This document shows, one piece after another, positions 17,391 to 27,409 of a stretch of 51,159 bases of DNA. This DNA comes from Rhodoferax sp. (GTDB taxonomy: Bacteria > Pseudomonadota > Gammaproteobacteria > Burkholderiales > Burkholderiaceae_C): the NCBI GenBank assembly GCA_029865845.1, contig JARXAM010000047.1:1-51159 (forward strand). The letters run 5' to 3'. How positions within the stretch are numbered: position 1 is the stretch's first letter; each line of letters opens with the position of its first letter. Position numbers and translations under genes: made by a program. The notes below the pieces were generated by a model that had not been told where the DNA came from, searched no databases, and saw only the letters and a program-made list of their open reading frames with translations.

Positions 17391-19628
17391 GTGAACCGCT
17401 CTATTCCACCTGTGCAGACGGCCGATCGTTGGGACGGCACAGAGCACATTCACCAGGACAACGCGTTCAACGTCTGGAAACTCGCCCTTGAAAGCACGGG
17501 GGATGGGTTGTGGGATTGGAATATCCAGACCGGGAACCATTCTTTTTCCCAACGCTTGCTGGACATGTACGGCTTCAGCGCGCACGCCCTGAACGAGCAG
17601 GACAACGCGTTTGACAGCCTGACCCACCCCGACGACCTGGCGCAAATGCTCAACGACCGCCAGGCCCATTTGGACGGGCTGACGCCGGTGTACAGCAACG
17701 AGCATCGGGTGCGCTGCCACGATGGCGCATGGAAGTGGATTTTGGTGCGCGGCACAGTCGTTCAGCGCGATGAACAGGGACGGCCGCTGCGCATGGTGGG
17801 CGTGCACACCGACGTTACCGCGCGCAAAGAGGCCGAGGCCTTGGTGCGGCAGCAGGCCTTTTACGACCCACTGACCGGACTGCCCAACCGCCGCATGCTG
17901 CGCGACCGGATTGAGCAGGAAATCAAGCGCAACCGCCGCGACGGCCGAATGATGGCCGTGCTGTTCATTGACTTGGACCACTTCAAGGAAGTCAACGACA
18001 CCATGGGCCACGACACCGGCGATTTGCTGCTGGTGGAGGCAGCCCGCCGCCTGCGCAGTTGCTTGCGCGAACACGACACCGTCGCCCGCATGGGGGGGGA
18101 TGAGTTCACCCTGTTGATCACCGAGCTTGACGAGGTTGCCCACTTGCAGCCCTTGTTGCATAAGCTACTGCAAACCCTCTCCAACCCCTTTGATTTGCTC
18201 CAGGAACGGGTGTTCATGTCAGCCAGCATTGGCGTGACCATCTGCCCCGACGACGGCCAAGAAGTCGAAACCCTGTACAAAAATGCCGACCAGGCCTTGT
18301 ACGTGGCCAAAGGCGCGGGCCGCAACCGGTTCAGCTTCTTCACACCCGCGCTCCAGCAAGCCGCCTTGCACCGCGCCCGCATTGCCAAAGACCTGCACGA
18401 CGCCTTGGCCCAGCAGCAGTTTGAGTTGCTCTACCAGCCGATTGTTGATTTGCGCAATGGCCAGGTCCGCAAGGCGGAGGCCTTGGTGCGTTGGCGCCAC
18501 CCGCAAAGGGGCATGATTCGGCCCGATGAGTTCATCCCGGTGGCGGAGTCCACCGAGTTGATCGTAGAGATTGGCGAATGGGTATTCGAACGTGTGGTGG
18601 AACAACTCCCACGCTGGCGCGACACGCTGCACCCCCAGTTCCAGGTCAGCATCAACAGTTCGCCCGTGCAGTTCAGACGCCGACTCCCCACCAGCACCTC
18701 GTGGGCCCAGCGCATGCGTGACGCGGGGCTGCCCGGCATGTCGTTGGTGGTGGAAATCACGGAAGGGCTGTTGCTCGACACCAACGATTCGGTGTCCGAG
18801 CAATTGCTCGAATGGCGGGACGCGGGCATTCAGGTCGCCCTGGATGATTTTGGAACGGGGTATTCGTCCCTGGCCTATTTGCAAAAGCTCGACATTGACT
18901 TCATCAAGATTGACCAATCGTTTGTGCAGGGACTGGTGCCGGGCGGCACCGAGTTCATCTTGTGCAAGGCCATGGTGGTGATGGCCCACGCGCTGGGCTT
19001 GCGCGTGGTGGCCGAGGGAGTTGAAACCGCGCTGCAACGCGACTTGTTGATTGACGCAGGATGTGATTTCGCGCAAGGGTACTTTTTTTCGAGACCGCTG
19101 CCCGTGGGCCTCCTGGAAGACCTGCTGGCGACTCCGGGGCTGGCACAACAATGGATTCCGGCGGCTACACTTGAAGGCATGCAACTTCTAGTCATTGACG
19201 ACCACCCTATCGTGCGCCAAGGCATGGTTGCGGCCCTGCGGCAGATTCATGCCGACGTAGAGATCCTGGAGGCCAGCGACGGGGCCCAAGGCTTAGAGTC
19301 TCTGGAGGCCAACCCACGCATCATGGCGGTGTTGATTGACCTGGAAATGCAGCCACTGGGCGGCATTCCCACGATCCGGCAAATGCGGCACATGCGCCCG
19401 AGCATGCCAATTTTGGTGGTCGCCGGGTCCGAGGAATGCGAAGACGTTCATTCGGCACTCGAAGCGGGGGCCAATGGCTACTGCCCCAAGTCTGCGGGGC
19501 TGCGCACCATGCGCCACGCCCTGAGCCAGGTACTGGAAGGCCTGACCTATATTCCCCACTTCGCGGTCCGTGGACCCGATGCCGCGCCCATGGAGAAAAA
19601 GGCAGGGGCCGACACCTCGTTGGCGTAA
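17391..19628 (+). CDS. PAS-GGDEF-EAL protein with C-terminal receiver domain
   Basis: The 745-residue cytoplasmic c-di-GMP enzyme has a PAS domain (about 28-147). The diguanylate cyclase domain (about 155-315) has GGDEF at 235-239 and an inhibitory RxxD at 226-229. The phosphodiesterase domain (about 335-585) has EAL at 363-365, DDFGTGYSSL and VAEGVET. A NarL-like receiver (about 597-722) has DD near 603 and a phosphoacceptor Asp at 650. The conserved Ser/Thr of the receiver is Ala678, and no output helix-turn-helix follows. GGDEF and EAL both look active. The start is GTG at 17391. A receiver after EAL is uncommon and may let a histidine kinase tune the enzyme. Confidence 0.9.
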   Translation: MNRSIPPVQTADRWDGTEHIHQDNAFNVWKLALESTGDGLWDWNIQTGNHSFSQRLLDMYGFSAHALNEQDNAFDSLTHPDDLAQMLNDRQAHLDGLTPVYSNEHRVRCHDGAWKWILVRGTVVQRDEQGRPLRMVGVHTDVTARKEAEALVRQQAFYDPLTGLPNRRMLRDRIEQEIKRNRRDGRMMAVLFIDLDHFKEVNDTMGHDTGDLLLVEAARRLRSCLREHDTVARMGGDEFTLLITELDEVAHLQPLLHKLLQTLSNPFDLLQERVFMSASIGVTICPDDGQEVETLYKNADQALYVAKGAGRNRFSFFTPALQQAALHRARIAKDLHDALAQQQFELLYQPIVDLRNGQVRKAEALVRWRHPQRGMIRPDEFIPVAESTELIVEIGEWVFERVVEQLPRWRDTLHPQFQVSINSSPVQFRRRLPTSTSWAQRMRDAGLPGMSLVVEITEGLLLDTNDSVSEQLLEWRDAGIQVALDDFGTGYSSLAYLQKLDIDFIKIDQSFVQGLVPGGTEFILCKAMVVMAHALGLRVVAEGVETALQRDLLIDAGCDFAQGYFFSRPLPVGLLEDLLATPGLAQQWIPAATLEGMQLLVIDDHPIVRQGMVAALRQIHADVEILEASDGAQGLESLEANPRIMAVLIDLEMQPLGGIPTIRQMRHMRPSMPILVVAGSEECEDVHSALEAGANGYCPKSAGLRTMRHALSQVLEGLTYIPHFAVRGPDAAPMEKKAGADTSLA

Positions 19629-19668
19629 TTGCACTGGTCCACAAGGCCAGCCACCAGCCCGGCAGGCG

Positions 19669-22600
19669 TCACCACGGCGATGCCAACAGTGCCGCATTGC
19701 CCCCGGCTGCCGTGGTGTTCACGGTGACCGTTTGTTCAGCACAAAACCGGTATAGGTAATGCGGCCCGCCCGCTTTCGGGCCGGTGCCCGACAGCCCCTC
19801 GCCGCCAAAAGGCTGCACGCCGACGAACGCACCGATCATGTTGCGGTTGATGTACACATTGCCCACCTGCGCCTGCGCCGCCAGCGCCTGGGCGCGGCTA
19901 TCGATGCGGGTCTGAATGCCCAGGGTCAAGCCATAACCCAGTGCGTTGATCTGCCGGATCACTGCCAGCGGGTCGCCCTCCCAGCGCACCACCTGGAGCA
20001 CCGGACCAAAGATTTCATCCGACAACTGCGCAATCGCATCCACCTCGAACGCATGGGGCCCGATCAGGTGGGGGAGTGATGGCGAGTTGGCGTATTGCAT
20101 GCTGCCCGTGGGCCACAGCACGGTGGCCTCGCTGCGCAGCCGGGCAATGTGCTGCTGAATGCGGCTGTAGGCTTCGCGGTCTATCACCGGCCCCACGTCC
20201 GTGCGCAGGTCGTCGGGGCTGCCCACATGCAATGCGGCGGCTGCGCCTTGCAGCATCTCAATCACCCGGTCGGCGATGGCGCTGTGCACAGCCAGCACGC
20301 GCAGCGCAGAGCAGCGCTGCCCCGCCGAGCGGAAGGCGCTCTGCACTACGGCGTCCACCACTTGCTCGGGCAACGCGCTGCTGTCTACCACCATGGCGTT
20401 GATACCCCCGGTTTCGGCAATGAGCGGGACGATAGGACCGTCTTTGGCCGCCAGGGCCCGCTGGATGTGCTTGGCCACCCCCGTGGAGCCGGTAAACACC
20501 ACACCCGCCACCCCCGGCAGGGCCACCAGCGCCGCGCCTACGGTGTGCCCCGGCCCGTGAAAGAGTTGCAGCGCGTCAGGCGGCACGCCTGCTGCCACCA
20601 GCAGGCCAATGGCGGCCTGCGCCACGGCCGGGGTTTGCTCTGCTGGCTTGGCCAGCACGGTGTTGCCTGTAGCCAGTGCCGCTGCCACCTGGCCGATGAA
20701 GATAGCCAAGGGAAAGTTCCACGGGCTGATGCAAACCCACAAGCCGCGCCCGCTCAGGTGCAGGGTGTTGGTTTCTCCTGTGACGCCATAGGCATCCCGC
20801 CCACGCACACCTGCCCACGACCCATCGGCCACGACAGGGTTGCCATGCACCTGCGGGCACGGCATGGGCTGCATGATGCGCTGGGCTTGGTCTGCGTAGT
20901 AGCGCAAAAAGTCGATGGCCTCGCGCACTTCGCTGACTGCATCGCCCCAGGTTTTGAAAGCCTCTTTCACCAGCAGGGCCGCAAACTGCGGCATGGCCGC
21001 CTGTAGCGCGTCCGCTGCGCGGCGCAGCGTGGCAGCGCGCGCTTCGACGGGCACCCGGCTCCATTGTTGGTAGCAGGCGGCGCTGGCGGCATAGGATTGC
21101 GCCAGCGTACCCAAGTCAGACTGTGGCACCTCTGGCACGGGGGTGGTTTGCCAAGCGGCCATCAAGGGTTCACGCATCGACGCCACACTCAGATCCAGGC
21201 CGGCGCTATTGAGGCGGCTGGCAGGGTGCTGGCCAAACAGGTGGGCGGGCAGCGGGAGGCTGGGTTGCGGATCCAGTCGCAAGGGCGATAGCAGCAGGTC
21301 GGTCAAGCCCACGGATTCGTCGGCAAGCTGGTGCACAAAGCTGGAGTTGGCCCCGTTTTCCAGTAAGCGGCGCACCAAATAGGCCAGCAAGTCCTGGTGT
21401 GCACCCACCGGGGCATAGACGCGGCAGGCGAGCAAGGGGTTTTTGAGCACCTCGCGGAAGATCCCCTCTCCCATGCCGTGCAAGCGTTGTAACTCGAAGG
21501 GGGCACCGCTCTGGGCGGCGAGTTGCAAGACGGCCGCAATGGTGCCTGCGTTGTGGCCCGCAAACTGCGGATACACCGCATCGGGTGCAGCCAATAGCGT
21601 GCGCGCGCACGCCAAGTACGACACATCGGTATGGTGCTTGTGGGTGAACACCGGGTAGTGCGGCAGACCCATCTCTTGGGCGCGCTTGATTTCGGCGTCC
21701 CAGTAGGCGCCCTTGACCAGGCGGCACATGAGCCGGACGCGGTATTTGCGCGCCAGCCCAATGACATGCTCCACAAGATCCAGCGCGCGCGTCTGGTAAG
21801 CCTGCATGGCAAGGCCCAAACCCGTCCATTGCGGGTAGTGGCGCGCCACCTTGGCGATCAGGGCCTCCACGACGTCCAGCGACAGCTCCAAGCGGTCTAC
21901 CTCTTCGGCATCCACCGTGAGGTTGATGTTGGCCCGGGCGGCGGCCTCACACAAGGTCCAGACACGGGGCACCAGTACATCGAGCACCGCCTGGCGGTGC
22001 GCGTCCTCATAGCGCGGGTACAGAGCGCTGAGCTTGATGGAGATGCCATCGTTGTCTGCCAAGGCTGCGGTGGTACTGGCGCGCGTAGCAAGGGTGGCTA
22101 GGGCGTCCGCGTAGCTCTGGAGGTAGCGCAGTGCATCTGTGTCCGTGCGCGCACCCTCGCCCAGCATGTCGTAGCTAAACCGCAAGTGGCCGCTGGCGTG
22201 TGCGCGGGCCGTCTGCGCCTCGGAGAGGGCCTGGCCTATCGTTTGGCCCAGTACAAACTGGCGGCCCAGCAGTTGCACTGCCCGCACGGTGGCTGCCACG
22301 ACCGTGCGGGCCCCCAGTGTTGCCAACATTCCCGGCGCACTTTCGGGCTCGGGGAACAGGTGTTTGGAGAGCGCAATGGCCGTGCTGGAGAGGCGGGCAA
22401 GCACCTTGTCGCTGTGCGCATCGAAATCGGCGCGCCCCAGTTGGTCGGCAGTGAGCGCCATCGCCGTTTCGGCATCGGGTACGCGCAGCAGGGCCTCAGC
22501 CAGGCGCATCAAGGCCAGGCCTTCGGCGCTGGAGATGGGGTATTCCTTGAGCAGGCTCTCCATCGCCCAAAAGGGCGGCGGGTTGTCACGCACCGCCTGC

Positions 22601-22743
22601 ACCCATGGCGCAGCGGCGCGGGCGGCGGCGGCCCAATGCAAGCCGTCCTGCAGCACAGACAGCGCGCGTGCGGCGACCTGGGCTTCGTCCCGGTAGGGAA
22701 GGGGCAAGCGGTCGCGGGTCAAGGGGAATGCAGTAGGACGCAT
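19669..22743 (-). CDS. putA: Bifunctional proline dehydrogenase / P5C dehydrogenase
   Basis: This membrane-associated flavoenzyme oxidises proline to glutamate in two channelled steps. The 1024-residue protein has a proline dehydrogenase barrel (roughly 100-430, with MCRLVKGAYWDAEIK and the HYPVFTHKHHTDVSYLACAR region). A P5C dehydrogenase follows (roughly 530-1010, with ETGGINAMVVDSS and catalytic Cys in GQRCSALRVL). The ribbon-helix-helix domain that makes long PutA proteins autoregulatory is absent: the protein starts directly with PutA arm sequence. Short PutA proteins are normally controlled by a separate regulator; the Lrp-type gene at 25072 is a candidate. It is divergent from the chemoreceptor gene. 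Confidence 0.94.
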   Translation of the reverse strand: MRPTAFPLTRDRLPLPYRDEAQVAARALSVLQDGLHWAAAARAAAPWVQAVRDNPPPFWAMESLLKEYPISSAEGLALMRLAEALLRVPDAETAMALTADQLGRADFDAHSDKVLARLSSTAIALSKHLFPEPESAPGMLATLGARTVVAATVRAVQLLGRQFVLGQTIGQALSEAQTARAHASGHLRFSYDMLGEGARTDTDALRYLQSYADALATLATRASTTAALADNDGISIKLSALYPRYEDAHRQAVLDVLVPRVWTLCEAAARANINLTVDAEEVDRLELSLDVVEALIAKVARHYPQWTGLGLAMQAYQTRALDLVEHVIGLARKYRVRLMCRLVKGAYWDAEIKRAQEMGLPHYPVFTHKHHTDVSYLACARTLLAAPDAVYPQFAGHNAGTIAAVLQLAAQSGAPFELQRLHGMGEGIFREVLKNPLLACRVYAPVGAHQDLLAYLVRRLLENGANSSFVHQLADESVGLTDLLLSPLRLDPQPSLPLPAHLFGQHPASRLNSAGLDLSVASMREPLMAAWQTTPVPEVPQSDLGTLAQSYAASAACYQQWSRVPVEARAATLRRAADALQAAMPQFAALLVKEAFKTWGDAVSEVREAIDFLRYYADQAQRIMQPMPCPQVHGNPVVADGSWAGVRGRDAYGVTGETNTLHLSGRGLWVCISPWNFPLAIFIGQVAAALATGNTVLAKPAEQTPAVAQAAIGLLVAAGVPPDALQLFHGPGHTVGAALVALPGVAGVVFTGSTGVAKHIQRALAAKDGPIVPLIAETGGINAMVVDSSALPEQVVDAVVQSAFRSAGQRCSALRVLAVHSAIADRVIEMLQGAAAALHVGSPDDLRTDVGPVIDREAYSRIQQHIARLRSEATVLWPTGSMQYANSPSLPHLIGPHAFEVDAIAQLSDEIFGPVLQVVRWEGDPLAVIRQINALGYGLTLGIQTRIDSRAQALAAQAQVGNVYINRNMIGAFVGVQPFGGEGLSGTGPKAGGPHYLYRFCAEQTVTVNTTAAGGNAALLASPW

Positions 22744-23098
22744 GGCGGCTTCTTTCTTTTGGTCAGTACGCTGCTATTTTTTCGAATCTTTGCTAGATTT
22801 TTTCTCTGAATATCCGATACGTAGTAGTGAATTGCTCTATGGGCGGATTACCGGACGATAGGCAAACAAAATTCATGCAAAACAATTTCATACAATTATT
22901 AATTGTGATTATTTTAATTTAAACATAAAATTGATGTACCCAAGTTGATGTATGGCGGTCGCAGATGGACACTTTCACAGCACAGGAACATGGGCGCACT
23001 GGCAGCGCGGCCACGCTGCGCATAGCGGCCGCCCGACCAACAGTCGCAGGCCGTGGCTATGATTCCTTTAAATACAGCCGATTGATTAAGAGGTCAGC
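22744..23098. promoter_or_regulatory. A+T-rich divergent control region, putA / chemoreceptor
   Basis: These 355 bases contain no gene. The stretch 22860-22940 is strikingly A+T-rich against its surroundings and contains a perfect 15-bp inverted repeat, ACAATTA-T-TAATTGT, at 22892-22906. Lrp-family proteins favour A+T-rich degenerate palindromes, so this is a plausible binding site for the regulator at 25072. Promoters for putA (minus) and the chemoreceptor (plus) must lie here, but I see no convincing sigma-70 or sigma-28 pair. Confidence 0.5.
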
Positions 23099-25063
23099 AT
23101 GAGCATTACCACGTTGGACGGCAAAGCCGAATCAGGATCGTTTTTTCGCTACCACGGCTGGATGGCACCGGGCATCCGGCTGTTTCGGCGGCTGAGCTTC
23201 AACGCCAAGTCCACCTGCATTGCAGTGGCCTTCTTGATCCCCATTACGTTGCTTTTGACCAACCTGTGGAGCACCACCCATGCCGATATTGTGCTCACCG
23301 AGCACGAGCTCACAGGCCTGCACTATTCGCGGCAACTGCATGAAGTCGTACAGCACGCGCAGCAGCGCCGGTTGGTAAGCATTCAGCAAGCGGGCGATAT
23401 CGCGACAAGCCAGCAAGCAGTGGCAAAGGCGTTTGCGGCACTGCAATCCATCGACAAGGCGTGGGGGGCCTCACTGCATGAGAGCGACACCTTTAGGGCG
23501 TTGGAAAAGGCCCACGCAGACCTGCTGCGTCAGCCCGTGGGGGGCAGCCAGGACGCTACCTTCGAGCTTCACACCGCGTACATAGAGTCTCTGTTGCGGC
23601 TGGGTGAGGAGGTCGCCGAGCAATCGGGCCTGACCTTGGACCCCGAGTCGGAAACCTTCAATTTGATGAATTACGCGGTGCTGTATGGTCCGCGCCAGAT
23701 GGAAAACGTGTCGGAGCTGACCGCACTGGGCTGGGCTGCACTGCATGCAGGCGCAAAGACCGAGTTCTTGAGTGACAACATTAACCAGGCGGTGGGCATT
23801 CTGCGGTTCATCGACAACATTGTGGAGAGCGCCTACATTCGCGCCACCGGCGGCACGGCCGAGGCAGACGCCAAATTTGGCATGAAGGCGAATGACGATG
23901 CCTACGACGCACTGCAAGAAGCCAGCAAAGCCCAGTTGCTGACTGACAAGGTGGAAGGCTCGCCAGACGCCTACTTGGCGCTGGGCACTGCATCATTGCA
24001 TGCAGAGCGACAACTCAATGACAAACTGCTTCAACAGTTGGAGTTGCGCCTCAACGAGCGCATTGAACGCCTGCATGCGGAGTTCTGGGGCCGCTTCGCC
24101 ATGGCCTTGGTGTTTGTGGCGCTGGCCTTTTATCTTTTGTATGCGTTTTTCAAGGTCATGGTGGGCGGGCTGCATACGGTCAGCCACCATTTGACCCAGA
24201 TTGCCCAAGGAACCTTGGCGGCCGCACCCATGCCCTGGGGACGGGATGAGGCGGCGAAACTCATGCTGACCCTGCGCACCATGGAGGGGAGCTTGCGCAG
24301 CATTGTGGGCAACACCCTCAACAGCGCGGCCAATGTGAATACCGCGAGCGAAGAAATCGCCTCAGCATCGCAAGACTTGGCGCGCCGCACCGAAGCCAGC
24401 GCCGCCTCGCTCGAACAAACGGCAGCCACCATGACCCAGATTTCCGAGTCGGTTCAACGCACGTCAGACACGGTGGCAGGGGCGGCAGATATTGTTCGCT
24501 CCAATGCGCAGTCAGCCAAACGCGGCGGCGAGGTGATCTCGGAGGTGGTGCGCAACATGCAAGCCATCAACCAAGCTTCGACCAAGATTGCCGACATCAT
24601 TGGGGTGATTGACGGCATCGCATTCCAGACCAACATCTTGGCGCTGAACGCGGCGGTGGAGGCCGCTCGGGCCGGCGAGCAGGGGCGCGGGTTTGCGGTG
24701 GTCGCCAGCGAGGTGCGTTCGCTGGCGGGGCGCAGTGCGGCAGCGGCCAAAGAAATCAAAACCCTGATCACGGCCACCATCGAGCAAGTGGAGCGCGGCG
24801 CGGACGTGGTCAGCGATGCGGGCAGCGCCATTCGGGACATTGTGGGCAACGCAGAGCGCATCAACACCTTGATGACCGAGATTGCCAGCGCCGCCCACGA
24901 GCAATCGCTGGGGATCCATCAGGTAGGTGCCGCCGTACATGACCTAGACCAAAACACCCAGCAAAACGTGGCACTGGTGGAAGAAACCGCTGCCGCTGCC
25001 CATGCGCTGTCCGACCAGGCAGCACGTTTGGTGCAAGACGTGTCCTTTTTTCAACTTCGCTAG
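23099..25063 (+). CDS. Methyl-accepting chemotaxis protein
   Basis: This 654-residue chemoreceptor has a first membrane helix (about 40-57), a long periplasmic region of about 270 residues rich in helix, and a second helix (about 340-358). HAMP and the signalling domain follow, with the conserved tip ([21 protein letters not shown]) and methylation-helix sequence ending [15 protein letters not shown]. The periplasmic domain is larger than the four-helix domain of the 9190-10860 receptor. It lies between putA and an Lrp regulator, so a proline or amino-acid attractant is possible but inferred from position only. Confidence 0.9.
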   Translation: MSITTLDGKAESGSFFRYHGWMAPGIRLFRRLSFNAKSTCIAVAFLIPITLLLTNLWSTTHADIVLTEHELTGLHYSRQLHEVVQHAQQRRLVSIQQAGDIATSQQAVAKAFAALQSIDKAWGASLHESDTFRALEKAHADLLRQPVGGSQDATFELHTAYIESLLRLGEEVAEQSGLTLDPESETFNLMNYAVLYGPRQMENVSELTALGWAALHAGAKTEFLSDNINQAVGILRFIDNIVESAYIRATGGTAEADAKFGMKANDDAYDALQEASKAQLLTDKVEGSPDAYLALGTASLHAERQLNDKLLQQLELRLNERIERLHAEFWGRFAMALVFVALAFYLLYAFFKVMVGGLHTVSHHLTQIAQGTLAAAPMPWGRDEAAKLMLTLRTMEGSLRSIVGNTLNSAANVNTASEEIASASQDLARRTEASAASLEQTAATMTQISESVQRTSDTVAGAADIVRSNAQSAKRGGEVISEVVRNMQAINQASTKIADIIGVIDGIAFQTNILALNAAVEAARAGEQGRGFAVVASEVRSLAGRSAAAAKEIKTLITATIEQVERGADVVSDAGSAIRDIVGNAERINTLMTEIASAAHEQSLGIHQVGAAVHDLDQNTQQNVALVEETAAAAHALSDQAARLVQDVSFFQLR

Positions 25064-25071
25064 GCAAACCC

Positions 25072-25542
25072 GTGAGCGACACCCACCCGCTAGACCGTAT
25101 TGATCTGCGCATTTTGGGCTGCTTGCAGTCGGATGGGCGCATCTCCAACTTGAAACTGGCAGAGGAAGTGGGGCTGTCGCCCACGGCAGTGCTGTCACGG
25201 GTACAAAAGCTGAGCAAGGAAGGCTACATCCTGGGCTACGAGGCGCGGCTCAACCCGCTCAAGCTCAGTGCCGGCATGCTGGTGTTTGTCGAGGTGTCGC
25301 TGGATCGCACCACCCCGCATGTGTTTGACTCGTTCAAAGCGGCTGTGCAGGTGTACCCCGAAATCATGGAGTGCCACATGGTGGCCGGCGGGTTTGACTA
25401 CCTGCTCAAAACCCGCGTGGCAGACATGGGCGCGTACCGGTCGTTCGCCGGAACCGTGCTGTGGCAGTTACCGGGCGTGCGCGAAACACGCACCTATGCG
25501 GTGATGGAAGAGGTCAAAAACAGCACCCATTTGAAGTTATAG
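25072..25542 (+). CDS. Lrp/AsnC family regulator, candidate proline-catabolism regulator
   Basis: The 156-residue protein has an N-terminal helix-turn-helix (about 8-65: LDRIDLRILGCLQSDGRIS, then LSPTAVLSRVQKL) and a RAM effector-binding domain (about 70-150). Family length is normal. The start is GTG at 25072, eight bases after the chemoreceptor stop, so the two are probably co-transcribed. In alphaproteobacteria Lrp-type PutR activates short putA genes in response to proline; this gene lies on the far side of the chemoreceptor from putA, so the analogy is reasonable but inferred. It overlaps the convergent YggS gene by six bases. Confidence 0.88.
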   Translation: MSDTHPLDRIDLRILGCLQSDGRISNLKLAEEVGLSPTAVLSRVQKLSKEGYILGYEARLNPLKLSAGMLVFVEVSLDRTTPHVFDSFKAAVQVYPEIMECHMVAGGFDYLLKTRVADMGAYRSFAGTVLWQLPGVRETRTYAVMEEVKNSTHLKL

Positions 25543-26244
25543 GCGTGAGGGAGTCGGCCTCTTGGCCCTGGCACCAAAGATGGAGCTGCCCACGCGAACC
25601 ATGGTGCTGCCGCTGGCGATGGCAGCTTCCAGATCGCCGCTCATACCCATGGAGGCGGTGTCCACGGGCAAGCCCGTGGCCCGCAACGCATCCAAGATGG
25701 CGCATGCTTTGGCAAACACGGCACCTGCCGACTGGGCATCGTCGGTGGGCTCGGGGATACACATAATGCCGCGCAACCGCAAACGGGGAAGCGCCGCCAC
25801 CGCGTGCGCCAGAGCGGGCACGGCGTCAGGCGGAACCCCCGACTTGGTCGCCCCGCCGTCCACATTGACTTGGATGCACACCTGCAAGGCGGGCAGGCCC
25901 GTCGGGCGTTGGTCGTTCAGCCTTTGGGCAATTTTCAGTCGGTCTACCGTGTGCGCCCAGTCAAAGTGCTCTGCCACCCAGCGGGTTTTGTTGCTCTGAA
26001 TGGGGCCAATGCAGTGCCACTCCACGGGCAGGTGGGCCAGTGCGGCCATTTTGTCGAGCGCTTCCTGGATGTAGTTTTCGCCAAAGGCACGCTGCCCTGC
26101 ATCCACCGCCTGCGCTATAGCCTGCGGGCCGTAGGTCTTGGACACAGCCAGCAATGTCACGCTGTCTGCCGGTCGTCCGGCCACGGTGCACGCCTGTGCC
26201 ATCCGCTGCCGAACGGCCTGTAGGTTGTCGCCAATCATCGTCAT
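25537..26244 (-). CDS. yggS: YggS/PLPBP family pyridoxal-phosphate homeostasis protein
   Basis: This cytoplasmic 235-residue protein binds PLP without known catalysis and keeps vitamin B6 and keto/amino acid pools balanced. The PLP-lysine is in LLAVSKTY near residue 32. FGENYIQEALDKM and the ending ...SMGMSGDLEAAIASGSTMVR are hallmark segments. It is divergent from pilT, as in many proteobacteria where yggS adjoins type IV pilus genes. Start is ATG at 26244 or 26238. Confidence 0.93.
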   Translation of the reverse strand: MTMIGDNLQAVRQRMAQACTVAGRPADSVTLLAVSKTYGPQAIAQAVDAGQRAFGENYIQEALDKMAALAHLPVEWHCIGPIQSNKTRWVAEHFDWAHTVDRLKIAQRLNDQRPTGLPALQVCIQVNVDGGATKSGVPPDAVPALAHAVAALPRLRLRGIMCIPEPTDDAQSAGAVFAKACAILDALRATGLPVDTASMGMSGDLEAAIASGSTMVRVGSSIFGARAKRPTPSRL

Positions 26245-26291
26245 AATTCGTCGAGCGTAACAAAACCCGTCACTCCCCTAGAGAGGAATCC

Positions 26292-27335
26292 GTGGACATC
26301 ACCCAGTTGCTGGCTTTCAGCGTCAAAAACAAAGCGTCGGACCTGCATCTCTCGGCGGGCTTGCCGCCCATGATCCGTGTCCATGGGGATGTGCGCCGGA
26401 TTAACGTGGACCCGTTGGACCACAAGCAGGTGCATGCCATGGTGTACGACATCATGAATGACACCCAGCGCAAAATTTATGAAGAGTTTTTGGAGATCGA
26501 CTTTTCGTTTGAGATTGATGGTCTGGCGCGCTTTCGGGTCAACGCCTTTAACCACCAGCGGGGCGCGGGCGCGGTGTTTCGGACCATTCCGAGCAAAATT
26601 CTCACCCTGGAGCAGCTCAACGCACCCCGCATTTTTGCCGACCTGGCCCTCAAGCCGCGCGGCTTGGTGTTAGTGACCGGGCCTACCGGTTCGGGCAAAT
26701 CGACCACGCTGGCGGCGATGGTGAACTTTCTCAATGAGACGGAGTTCGGCCACATCTTGACGGTGGAAGACCCGATTGAATTCGTGCACGAATCCAAAAA
26801 GTGCCTGGTCAACCAGCGCGAGGTGGGGCCCCATACCATGAGCTTTGCGGCCGCGCTCAAGTCCGCATTGCGGGAAGACCCCGACGCCATTTTGGTGGGA
26901 GAGATGCGGGACCTGGAAACCATTCGGCTGGCCATGACGGCGGCAGAAACCGGGCACTTGGTGTTTGGCACCTTGCACACCAGCAGCGCTGCCAAAACCA
27001 TTGACCGGATCATTGACGTCTTTCCTGCCGAGGAAAAAGAGATGGTGCGCGCCATGCTGTCCGAGTCGCTGCAGGCAGTCATCTCCCAGACCCTGTGCAA
27101 AACCAAAGACGGGCTGGGCCGTGTGGCAGCGCACGAAATCATGTTGGGAACCAGCGCCATACGCAACCTGATCCGGGAAGCCAAAGTGGCCCAAATGTAT
27201 TCGGCGATCCAAACCGGCAACAGTGTTGGCATGCAAACCCTGGATCAAAACCTCATCGATCTGGTCAAACGCAACGTGATCAGCCCTAGCGAGGCGCGGG
27301 CCAAGGCCAAGATTCCCGACAACTTCCCCGGCTAG
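26292..27335 (+). CDS. pilT: Type IV pilus retraction ATPase PilT
   Basis: This hexameric secretion ATPase depolymerises type IV pili for twitching and DNA uptake. The 347-residue protein has Walker A (GPTGSGKSTT), the Asp box (TVEDPIEFVHESK), Walker B (ILVGEMRDLET) and the His box (HLVFGTLHTSSAAKTIDRIID). The AIRNLIREAK motif needed for retraction is intact. The start is GTG at 26292 with GAGAGG upstream. It is followed after 74 bases by pilU. Confidence 0.95.
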   Translation: MDITQLLAFSVKNKASDLHLSAGLPPMIRVHGDVRRINVDPLDHKQVHAMVYDIMNDTQRKIYEEFLEIDFSFEIDGLARFRVNAFNHQRGAGAVFRTIPSKILTLEQLNAPRIFADLALKPRGLVLVTGPTGSGKSTTLAAMVNFLNETEFGHILTVEDPIEFVHESKKCLVNQREVGPHTMSFAAALKSALREDPDAILVGEMRDLETIRLAMTAAETGHLVFGTLHTSSAAKTIDRIIDVFPAEEKEMVRAMLSESLQAVISQTLCKTKDGLGRVAAHEIMLGTSAIRNLIREAKVAQMYSAIQTGNSVGMQTLDQNLIDLVKRNVISPSEARAKAKIPDNFPG

Positions 27336-27409
27336 TTGCCAAACGGTGTGCGTGCCCCACAACGCGGTGCCTTGCGCACGCACCCAAATCAAGAAAGGTA
27401 GGTGCTCTG

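Noticed and set aside
18219-19184. 321-codon minus-strand open frame opposite the EAL domain
   Set aside because: The EAL motifs on the plus strand explain the region, and the antisense frame has no ribosome-binding site or family features.
19179-19628. Receiver domain as a separate gene starting at the internal ATG
   Set aside because: The frame is continuous with the EAL domain without a stop, and the AAGG before the ATG is only one base away, too close to act as a ribosome-binding site.
23077-23084. GCCGATTG before the chemoreceptor gene, resembling a sigma-28 -10 box (GCCGATAA)
   Set aside because: No TAAA-type -35 lies at the right distance, and the site is too close to the start codon at 23099 to leave room for a leader with a ribosome-binding site.
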